From: an uncultured Collinsella sp.
Lineage (GTDB): Bacteria; Actinomycetota; Coriobacteriia; Coriobacteriales; Coriobacteriaceae
Assembly: GCA_902475245.1 (NCBI GenBank)
Contig: CABRYP010000007.1
Location: forward strand, 1-62,053
DNA: 62,053 nt
Direction of reading: 5' to 3'
The first letter of the stretch is position 1; each line of letters starts with the position of its first letter. Below the pieces are notes generated by a model, which was not told the DNA's origin, did no database searches, and saw only the letters and a list, made by a program, of their open reading frames with translations. Both the position numbers and the translations under genes were made by a program. This document shows positions 55,043-62,053 of the stretch, piece by piece.

Positions 55043-55768
55043 AGGGCGGTCGTACTCGCCCTGCACATGGGGATGCGAATCGGCGAGGTCTGCGGCCTTC
55101 GGTGGTGCGATGTGGATTTCGAGACGGGCCTGATCTCGATCAGACACTCGGTGGCGTACGCGAAGGGAATGGGTTCGTTCATCAAGGACACCAAGACCCA
55201 TGACGCCAGGGGTATCCCCATCGACCCGGTCGGCCTACTCCCCTTCCTGAAGGAGACCCACGAGATCGACTGCGGAAAGCTGCGCTTGCGCGGCCTTACC
55301 GGGGCGGTCGAGATCGGGGACTGCTACATCCTGTCGGAGCCGGGCGCGACCTTCGCGACGACAAGCTATATCCGCAGGGCGTTCAAGACGTTCTCGGAGA
55401 CCAACGGCCTCATGGGCACCAACGACGAGCTGATCACGTTCCACGGCCTTCGCTACACGTTCGCAACGCAGTGGATCCGCCAAGGCGGCGATATCAAGGC
55501 GCTCCAATCGATCCTCGGCCACAAGGACGCCATGGCGACGCTCAACGTCTACGCCGACATCGAGCCCATCTCCAAAATCCATAACATGCTGCGCGCCACG
55601 CCGTGCCTTTGGCGCGGGCACCTCGGGCCGAGGGTCGATCCGGGTCCCATGTTCCAACAGAGGATCCAGGAGTCCATCGAGACGCTCCAGGCGTTCGGCT
55701 ACGGCATCACCGAGCCGGACGACCGAAATATCGCCATACGCGACGTGAAGACGAACAGTTGGCTCTAG
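55043..55768 (+). pseudogene. N-terminally truncated tyrosine recombinase (phage-type integrase)
   Basis: The catalytic domain is intact: GMRIGEVCGLRW (Arg), DTKTHDARGIPI (Lys), FHGLRYTFATQW (His-x-x-Arg), LGHKDAMATLNVYAD (His and nucleophile Tyr). The N-terminal arm- and core-binding domains are missing; the frame starts just after the XRE stop with no ribosome site, as if another sequence had been joined there. Lies near the right end of the island; probably the inactive remnant of its integrase. Confidence 0.78.
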
Positions 55769-55919
55769 CTCACCGAGTACGCGGCAGTGCTGGGCCCATC
55801 CCAACTGAGGTCACGGTGGTCCGATAGGGGCGCCGCCCGCGGCATGCGCCGCGGAGCGGTATCCCCTACCGAAGGGCGGGGATGCCCTCCGCTTCCAGTT
55901 CGGAATCAGCCGTCGGAGG

Positions 55920-55983
55920 CGTTCGGCTGACTGCGGGAACGGCCTGTCCGCTCAATGTGTTCGGCTGAGATCGGAAATCAACC
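55920..55983. repeat. Right 64-bp direct repeat of the island (putative att site)
   Basis: Matches 48292-48355 at 62 of 64 positions. Contains GTTCGGCTGA twice (55921 and 55959). A GC-rich stem (55824-55869) lies between the integrase end and this repeat. 55769-56164 has no gene. Confidence 0.7.
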
Positions 55984-56164
55984 CAACACGAGCCGGACAC
56001 GCGCCAGACGGCTCTTCCCCGTGCGGCCTTCCCCCTTACGCTCATGTTGCAGGCATGTAACGCCGCAGCGAGCGCGCCTTTTTTGCGCCAGACAGGTACA
56101 ATGATGAACACTGTACCGTAGCGGAGCGCCCCGCGCGCGCCGCGACCACGCGAAAGGGTTTCCC

Positions 56165-56452
56165 ATGGCCGAGATCTCGTCCTCCCGTATCGTCATCACC
56201 GTCCTTGGCAAGAACCGCCCCGGCATCGTCGCCGGCGTCACCCGTGTCCTGGGCGAGGCCAACGTCGACATCCGCGACATTACGCAGTCCATTATCGAGG
56301 ACATCTTCACCATGACCATGCTGGCCGACACCGCCGAGTCCAAGCTCGACTTTGCCGAGCTGCAGAAGGCCCTGGCCGAGGCCGGCGAGCTTTCGGGCGT
56401 CAACGTGTCCATCCAGCGCGAGGACGTCTTTAACTTTATGTACCGCCTGTAG
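56165..56452 (+). CDS. ACT domain protein (UPF0237)
   Basis: 95 residues with IVITVLGKNRPGIVAGVTRVLGEANVDIRDITQSI, a single ACT domain of the UPF0237 type, probably an amino-acid sensor. Followed 78 bases later by citrate synthase. AAGGG lies upstream of the ATG. Confidence 0.85.
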   Translation: MAEISSSRIVITVLGKNRPGIVAGVTRVLGEANVDIRDITQSIIEDIFTMTMLADTAESKLDFAELQKALAEAGELSGVNVSIQREDVFNFMYRL

Positions 56453-56530
56453 CGAACAGGCCGTGCAGGAACAGGCCGGCGCATCTGCACTCAAGCACGC
56501 CGCCCCCACACGGCCCGGAGAGGAGCGCAC

Positions 56531-57949
56531 ATGGCCTACGACGCCAAGAAAATCTATTACCGCTTCGATGACCACTTGAGCCGACTGGTTCTGGATTACG
56601 AAGCAAGCCGCCAGATTTCGTCTGAGAGCGAAAGCCTCTACCACGGCCTGCCGACCGACCCTTATGACGAGGGCTTGTTCGAAGAGCACAATGTCAAGCG
56701 CGGCCTGCGCAATGCCGACGGCTCGGGCGTGGTCGCGGGCCTCACTCGTATCTCGGATGTGCACGGCTACAACAAGGTCGACGGAAAGGTCGTGCCCGAT
56801 CAGGGCAAGCTCACGCTTCGCGGCTACAGCATCGAGGATCTGGTCAACAATGCCCAGGCCGAGAATCGCTACGGCTACGAGGAAGTCGCCTATCTGCTTA
56901 TCACGGGTTCGCTGCCCAACAAGGAAGAGCTCGACGGCTTTTGCGAGCGCCTGGGCGCCTTTAGACACCTGAGTGACGAGTACGTTAAAGAGTTCCCTAT
57001 GACCACGGTGTCGTCGAGCATCATGAACGTGCTCCAGCGCGCCGTACTGTTGCTCTACGCCTTCGATGCCGAACCAGACGTGATCACGCCCGAGCACGAA
57101 ATCGACGTCGCCATTTCCATGCTCGCACGTCTCCCGCGCATCGCCGCCTTCGCACACACGGCCTCGGTCGCCAAGCTTCGCGGCTCCGAGGTTCACGTGC
57201 CGCACCCCACGCCCGGTCTCTCCACCGCCGAGAGCATCCTACAGGTCTTGCGCGGTGGCATGGCGTTCACCCGCGACGAAGCCATGCTGCTCGACGTGAT
57301 GCTCATGCTGCATGCCGAGCACGGCGGCGGCAACAACTCCACCTTCGCTTGCCGCGTGCTGTCGTCTTCGGCCACCGACCCGTATTCCGCCTACGCCGCG
57401 GCTATCGGCTCGCTCAAGGGCCCGCGCCACGGCGGTGCCAACGCCAAGGTCGTGTCCATGCACGAGGACATCCGCGCGCATGTCTCCAACTGGGAGGACG
57501 AGGACGAGGTCGCAGCCTACCTGGGCAAGATCCTCGACAAGCAGGCCTTCGACGGCACGGGCCTCATCTACGGTATGGGCCACGCCGTCTATACGCTCAG
57601 CGACCCGCGCGCCGAGGTCTGCCGCCGTTACGCGCGCACGCTTGCCGCCAAGAAGGACCTGGGCGATGAGTTCGCGCTCATCGAGCGCATCGAGCGCCTG
57701 GCACCCCAGGTCATGCGCGACCACGGCATGACCAAGCCCATCTGCGCCAACATCGACCTGTACACGGGCTTTATCTACAAGATGCTCGGCGTGCCCGAGA
57801 CGCTCTTTACGCCGCTGTTCGCCGTCGCCCGCATGGCCGGTTGGTCGGCGCACCGCATGGAAGAGCTCTTCTGCGCGCACCGCATCATCCGTCCCGCGTA
57901 TCGCCCGGTTATCGAGCCGTTGGAGTACAAGCCGCTCGCTGACCGCTAG
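56531..57949 (+). CDS. Citrate synthase family enzyme
   Basis: 472 residues. Catalytic histidine regions MLHAEHGGGNNSTFACRV and YGMGHAVYTLSDPRAEV, and NIDLYTGFIYKMLG with the catalytic Asp. Condenses acetyl-CoA with oxaloacetate, or a related acyl-CoA (2-methylcitrate). Length and motifs fit the bacterial type used for glutamate synthesis; notably the gltBD genes of this genome segment are dead. GGAGAGGAG upstream of the ATG. Confidence 0.9.
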   Translation: MAYDAKKIYYRFDDHLSRLVLDYEASRQISSESESLYHGLPTDPYDEGLFEEHNVKRGLRNADGSGVVAGLTRISDVHGYNKVDGKVVPDQGKLTLRGYSIEDLVNNAQAENRYGYEEVAYLLITGSLPNKEELDGFCERLGAFRHLSDEYVKEFPMTTVSSSIMNVLQRAVLLLYAFDAEPDVITPEHEIDVAISMLARLPRIAAFAHTASVAKLRGSEVHVPHPTPGLSTAESILQVLRGGMAFTRDEAMLLDVMLMLHAEHGGGNNSTFACRVLSSSATDPYSAYAAAIGSLKGPRHGGANAKVVSMHEDIRAHVSNWEDEDEVAAYLGKILDKQAFDGTGLIYGMGHAVYTLSDPRAEVCRRYARTLAAKKDLGDEFALIERIERLAPQVMRDHGMTKPICANIDLYTGFIYKMLGVPETLFTPLFAVARMAGWSAHRMEELFCAHRIIRPAYRPVIEPLEYKPLADR

Positions 57950-58036
57950 GACGCGGACCGTTATTGAACTCGAGCGTGGCCAGGGCATCGCCGCCCTCGG
58001 CCACGCTTTTTATGCCAGCAGAAAGGGCTGCATCAA

Positions 58037-58879
58037 ATGATTGTGTTTTCCGATATGGATGGAACGCTGCTGACGAGTGATAAGCAGATGAGCGACGCCA
58101 CCTGGGCGATGCTCGACGAGCTTGCGCGCCGCGGTATTGAGTTTGTTCCCTGCACGGGACGTCCACTGTCGGGCATCTTTGAGCCCATTCTCGCCCATCC
58201 CGCCGTGCACTACGCGGTCTGTGCCAACGGCGCCAGCGTCTGGCAGCTCGACGAGGATACGCCCACCGACGCCTCGCGCGCCACGTGCATCTTGAGCCGT
58301 CCGCTCGACCGTGGCATTGCCCACCACATCCATCGCATTGCCGCCGGCCACGATGTGACCTTCGATATCTTCGCGGATGGGCAGTGCTTCCTCCCCCGCT
58401 CGCTCTACACGCGTCTGGATGAGTTCTGTAGCGGCGACCCCCACATCGCGGCTTCGCTCAAGCGCACACGAACACCGATCGACATGGATATCGACAGTAA
58501 GATCGACGGGGTCGAGACGCTCGAACGCATCGCCATGTACTGGCACGACCCGGCCGATCGCGACGCCATCGCGGCGGCGCTCGACACGCTCGGAGGCATT
58601 GAGGTCACGCGTTCGTACGCCATGAATATCGAGGTTATGGGCGAAGGCGCCACCAAGGGAACGGCCCTCACGTGGCTGTGTGAGCACCTGGGCGAGCGCC
58701 TCGCCAACGCCTGGGCGTTCGGCGACAACATCAACGACATCCCCATGCTGCAGGCAGCGGGCCACGGCATGGCCATGATCAACGCCGAGCCCGAAGATCG
58801 CGAGGCCGCCGACGCCATCACCGAATACGACAACGACCACGACGGCGTCGCCCGCACCATCATGGCCGCCCTCGCCTAG
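58037..58879 (+). CDS. Cof-type HAD-superfamily phosphatase
   Basis: 280 residues. HAD motif I FSDMDGTLLTSDKQM, motif II near CTGRPLSG, motif III TKGTAL and motif IV AFGDNINDIPML. The Cof subfamily hydrolyses sugar or cofactor phosphates. AAAGGG upstream. Confidence 0.9.
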   Translation: MIVFSDMDGTLLTSDKQMSDATWAMLDELARRGIEFVPCTGRPLSGIFEPILAHPAVHYAVCANGASVWQLDEDTPTDASRATCILSRPLDRGIAHHIHRIAAGHDVTFDIFADGQCFLPRSLYTRLDEFCSGDPHIAASLKRTRTPIDMDIDSKIDGVETLERIAMYWHDPADRDAIAAALDTLGGIEVTRSYAMNIEVMGEGATKGTALTWLCEHLGERLANAWAFGDNINDIPMLQAAGHGMAMINAEPEDREAADAITEYDNDHDGVARTIMAALA

Positions 58880-58897
58880 TCATTGGTCAGTCATTGG

Positions 58898-58995
58898 ACG
58901 TTCTTAAACGACTAGTCACTGGGGACACTCTTCGCAAAAAGCTGCAAGGACCGTCCCCCACTGTCGGCAGAAAAGGAACGTCCCCATCTGCCGGA
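58898..58995. repeat. GGGGAC hairpin region downstream of the two HAD genes
   Basis: GGGGAC..GTCCCC (58921-58958) and CTGTCGGCAG..CTGCCGG stems. Contains GACGTTCTTAAACGACTA (58898-58915), whose complement lies at 59965-59982, on the other side of the HAD gene 58996-59790. Confidence 0.5.
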
Positions 58996-59790
58996 TTAGG
59001 AGAGACTCTCCAGCACGCGACGGAGCTCCTGCTGGACGGCGTGGTCGCGGTTACAACCCACCACGCGATCGGCCACCGCCTTAAGCGCGGGGCGCGCGTT
59101 TTCCATCGCGCAGCCCGTGCCGACAAAGCGAATGATCTCGTAGTCGTTCATCGAGTCGCCAAACGCCATGACCTCGTCGCGACCAATGCCGTAATGCTCC
59201 GCGAGCTGCGCGATACCCGAGGCCTTCGACACACCAGGCTGCATGGCATCGATCCACGCGTTGCCCGAAGGCGCAAAAGTAAAGAGCTGACCAAGTTCGC
59301 GCTGTAGTACGTAGGCGCTGTCCATAACGGCACCGTCATCGCAAAAGATACTCGCCTTGATGATATTTACGCTGGGATCGGGCAGCTCCCAAATGCGTTC
59401 GGCATTGGGAAGGTCCTTATCGACCTCGCGCACGAACTTGCTCTCGTCATCGAGCAAAAAGGACTTGGTTCGGTCAAAGAGCGCAAGATGCAAATTGGGA
59501 AACGTCGCGACGGCCTGGGCGAGCCTTCGAATCGCCAGGTGCGAATACACCTCGCGGTCTACCATTTTGCCGTCGGCGAAGACCTGGGCACCGTTAGCTG
59601 CGACAAAGTCCATCTTGTCGCGAACGGGCGCAAAGAACTCGCACAGGCGATCGTAGCGACGACCTGACGATGCGGCGAAATGCACGCCATGCTCGTGTAG
59701 CGCCAGAATCAGTTCGTAGGTCTCGGGAGGCACCTGGGCGTTTTCGTCAAGCAATGTGCCGTCCATATCGGATGCAATCAGTTTAAACAT
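58996..59790 (-). CDS. Cof-type HAD-superfamily phosphatase
   Basis: 264 residues: IASDMDGTLLDENAQV (motif I), SSGRRYDRL (II), SKASGIAQL (III), AFGDSMNDYEII (IV). Convergent with the HAD gene at 58037; AAGGGAG upstream of the ATG. Confidence 0.9.
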   Translation of the reverse strand: MFKLIASDMDGTLLDENAQVPPETYELILALHEHGVHFAASSGRRYDRLCEFFAPVRDKMDFVAANGAQVFADGKMVDREVYSHLAIRRLAQAVATFPNLHLALFDRTKSFLLDDESKFVREVDKDLPNAERIWELPDPSVNIIKASIFCDDGAVMDSAYVLQRELGQLFTFAPSGNAWIDAMQPGVSKASGIAQLAEHYGIGRDEVMAFGDSMNDYEIIRFVGTGCAMENARPALKAVADRVVGCNRDHAVQQELRRVLESLS

Positions 59791-59811
59791 AGAAAAGCTC
59801 CCTTCGGGCTT

Positions 59812-59841
59812 GTTGGAATCGAACGTGTATCCGATTCCAAC
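59812..59841. promoter_or_regulatory. Perfect 10-bp inverted repeat upstream of HAD gene
   Basis: GTTGGAATCG and CGATTCCAAC surround 10 bases, 22 bases upstream of the HAD start. Operator or hairpin; nothing else in 59791-59988 except the repeat at 59965. Confidence 0.35.
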
Positions 59842-59988
59842 GTACCCAAAGGGAGCTCAAATAAGACTCCGCGGGCGTAAACGTTACAAGGACCTGGCAA
59901 ATAGCTCACACATGCCAGAGGTCTCACGGTCGCGGCGTCAGGCGACACGCCACCCCGACGGATAGTCGTTTAAGAACGTCCCCGATGA

Positions 59989-61809
59989 CTAGTCGGCGTA
60001 GGTGAAGGTGGTGACGTCGAACATGCCCTCGGGGCGGATGCGGAGCGTCGGGATGACCGGCAGGGGCAGGAAGATGATGCCCATGATGGGGTCGAGCGGC
60101 GGCTCGATACCCATGGCGCGCGCCTTGACCATAAAGTCGTCGTGCTGCGCGGCGACATCCTCGGCCGTGCCCTCGCTCATAAGGCCACCGAGCGCCAGCG
60201 GAATGCGCGCCACGACCTCGCCGTTGCGCACCAGCACGTGGCCGCCCTGGCCCACGGCCTCAACGGCAGCCATCATATCCGCCGCATTGTCGCCCACCAC
60301 GCACACGTTGTGCGAGTCGTGGCCAATCGTGGAGGCAATGGCGCCACCCGTGATGGTAAAGCCGCGCACCCAGCCGCGACCGATATGCTTGCCAACCAAG
60401 CCCAGACCCGCGGGGCCGTCACCGTCGGCGCCCTCGGCCTGCAGCGACACGCCGCGGCCGTGGCGCTCGATCAGCATAATGCGGCGCAGGCCCTCGGCAC
60501 TCTCGGGGCGAACCATACCCGTGATAGCCATACCCGGGATGACATCGATAACGGCCTCGCCCGGCTTAAAGGCATAGTCAAACACGTCGAGCGAAAGCTT
60601 CGGCAGCTTAACGGAGGCGCGAAGCTCATCGGCAAGCGCCGCAACCTCAGCCATCTCGGGTGCGATCTCGCCCACAAAGGTGCCGTCCTGCGCCACCAGA
60701 GCACCGGCGGCATATACGCGATGCGGAGCCGTGGCGAACGTCAGGTCATTAAGCACCAGCAGGTCGGCGCGCTTGCCCGGGGCAATCGCACCACGCAGCT
60801 CGTGCGGGTCGCGGCAGCCGTGATCCAGGCCAAACGCCTCGGCCGTGGAGAGGGACGCCATAGAGATAGCGACCACGGGGTCGATACCGGCCTCAATCGC
60901 CACGCGGCAGGCATTGTCGATCATGCCAGTCGCAAGCGCATCGGAAGGGGCGCGGTCGTCAGTCGCAAAGCAGCAGCGGCGGGCGCGCGCGGGGTTCTCC
61001 AGCAGCATCGGCGACAGATTGGCCAGGTCATGGCTGCACGTACCCTCGCGCAGCATCACGTACATGCCACGAGACAGTTTATCGAGCGCCTCCTCGGGAA
61101 TCGTCGACTCGTGATCGGCGATAATGCCCGCCGCGGCATAGGCATTAAGGTCCTTGCCGGCAACGAGCGGTGCATGGCCGTCGACCTGCTTGGACGGCGT
61201 CTGGTTGGCAGCATCGATGCGAGCACAGGTCTCGGGGTCGGCCATAAAGACACCCGGCAGGTTCATCATCTCGCCCAGGCCAAAAACATCGCCCGGATGC
61301 TCGGCAAAAAACGCCTGCATGTCAGCGGCGGTAATCACAGCGCCCGCTTGCTCATCGGGTAGCGCGGGCACGCACGAGGGCATCATGTACTTGATGGAAA
61401 TGGGCGCGCGGCGACCGTCCTCGATCATAAAGTGCAGGCCGTCCAGGCCCGCCACGTTGGCGATCTCGTGGCTGTCGGCAATGGCAGTGGTGGTACCGCG
61501 CGTCGCCGCCATGCGCGCATACTCGGCGGGGCGGATGTTCGAAGACTCGATATGCAGATGCCCGTCAATAAAACCAGGAGCGAGATAGCGACCCTGGCAG
61601 TCGATGACCTCAGTTGCCTCGTAGGTGTCAGCGGCATCGTCGCGACCATCGTAGAGCACGCCGACGATCAGACCGTCCTTGACGGCAACGCTACCGGGCG
61701 CCACGCGCTGACCGTACACGTCGACAATCTGCGCATTGGCAAACAGCGTGTCGACGGGCACGCGCCCCTCGGCAGCATCGATCACAGACCTCATGACCTC
61801 AACGGACAT
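59989..61809 (-). CDS. ade: Adenine deaminase
   Basis: 606 residues. APGFIDGHLHIESS (metal-binding HxH), EMMNLPGVFM, HAPLVAGKDLNAYAAAGIIADHEST, LREGTCSHDL and FATDD are adenine deaminase signatures. Converts adenine to hypoxanthine, purine salvage. AAAGGAG before the ATG at 61809; a longer frame to 61998 runs through a repeat and is rejected. Confidence 0.93.
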   Translation of the reverse strand: MSVEVMRSVIDAAEGRVPVDTLFANAQIVDVYGQRVAPGSVAVKDGLIVGVLYDGRDDAADTYEATEVIDCQGRYLAPGFIDGHLHIESSNIRPAEYARMAATRGTTTAIADSHEIANVAGLDGLHFMIEDGRRAPISIKYMMPSCVPALPDEQAGAVITAADMQAFFAEHPGDVFGLGEMMNLPGVFMADPETCARIDAANQTPSKQVDGHAPLVAGKDLNAYAAAGIIADHESTIPEEALDKLSRGMYVMLREGTCSHDLANLSPMLLENPARARRCCFATDDRAPSDALATGMIDNACRVAIEAGIDPVVAISMASLSTAEAFGLDHGCRDPHELRGAIAPGKRADLLVLNDLTFATAPHRVYAAGALVAQDGTFVGEIAPEMAEVAALADELRASVKLPKLSLDVFDYAFKPGEAVIDVIPGMAITGMVRPESAEGLRRIMLIERHGRGVSLQAEGADGDGPAGLGLVGKHIGRGWVRGFTITGGAIASTIGHDSHNVCVVGDNAADMMAAVEAVGQGGHVLVRNGEVVARIPLALGGLMSEGTAEDVAAQHDDFMVKARAMGIEPPLDPIMGIIFLPLPVIPTLRIRPEGMFDVTTFTYAD

Positions 61810-61936
61810 ACATACTCCTTTAACCGTAGAAAAAAGCTGCGGAGCGGACAGACCTTCACCGCAGCAAACCAATAGCCATTGTATGCCCAAAAGGAGGCCG
61901 CCGATAACACCCCTTCCGCTTAACGGCATCCGCCAC

Positions 61937-61969
61937 TTGGTGCAATGGAGACAGGTTGCTTTGCACCAA
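61937..61969. repeat. TTGGTGCAA hairpin
   Basis: TTGGTGCAA and TTGCACCAA, perfect 9-bp arms, around TGGAGACAGGTTGCT. Fourth member of the family at 15822, 21878 and 47497. Immediately followed by AGTGTCCCTAGGTGCCGGCA, related to the GGGAC/CCGGC element of 4264. The window ends 84 bases later with nothing further visible. Confidence 0.6.
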
Positions 61970-62053
61970 TGACCAGGAGTGTCCCTAGGTGCCGGCACAG
62001 ACGATATGAGCAGGACATAAAAACATTGAGAGCCCCTGCTGCATGAAAGACCG

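Overview
The window is a high-GC, densely coded bacterial chromosome segment. Its gene content points to an anaerobic gut actinobacterium of class Coriobacteriia, most likely Collinsella: an [FeFe]-hydrogenase, a split two-gene transketolase, PTS alpha-glucoside uptake, rubredoxin with a flavin reductase, a zinc-type L31 with an Ala-rich tail, and oxygen-independent metabolism. The genus is my inference, not a database result.

Layout. 0-4.7 kb: a gene end, a YoaK-type membrane protein, a YgiQ radical SAM protein, a CPBP protease and an orphan RelB/DinJ antitoxin. 4.8-10.8 kb (minus): a likely operon of a NuoF-domain/GltD fusion, [FeFe]-hydrogenase, a Tat-type lipoprotein solute-binding protein and a permease-ATPase fusion. 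11.1-15.6 kb (minus): a PTS alpha-glucoside operon (IIA, LicT antiterminator, IICB, GH4 6-phospho-glucosidase). 16-18.3 kb: a DEAD-box helicase with a long RGG-rich tail. 18.8-21.9 kb: copA-copZ-csoR with a CsoR-like operator. 22.6-31 kb: amidohydrolase, AbiEi/DUF559-like nuclease, an unknown gene, a collapsed gltB-gltD remnant, Nramp transporter, rubredoxin and flavin reductase. 30.7-48 kb (mostly minus): a housekeeping block with smpB, TPR protein, two tRNAs, resolvase, rnr, ftsX, ftsE, transketolase halves, YitT protein, prfB, secA and rpmE. 48.3-56.0 kb: a probable integrated island bounded by 64-bp direct repeats and holding two related ABC exporters, two small secreted proteins, a DUF2975/XRE pair and an N-truncated tyrosine recombinase. 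56.1-61.8 kb: ACT protein, citrate synthase, two Cof-type HAD phosphatases and adenine deaminase.

The most striking structure is a family of 18 hairpin modules in five arrays between 18.56 and 29.67 kb. Every module is exactly 57 bp. Within an array modules are separated by 22-24 bp, giving an 80-bp period. The ends are a conserved 16-bp inverted repeat (GTCTCRATCTGTAACA and its complement); the centre is variable but usually itself partly self-complementary with a T-rich loop. Some stem changes are compensatory. Two of the arrays directly bracket the AbiEi/DUF559-like nuclease, and one whole period is shared by both, as direct repeats. No cas genes are present. I consider this the best candidate for an undescribed system.

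Several other intergenic hairpin families are also present: exactly 67-bp TTGCGGTGAAA elements (3 copies), GGGAC/GTCCC elements with alternative folds, TTGGTGCAA elements, and single long inverted repeats of 31 and 33 bp arms.
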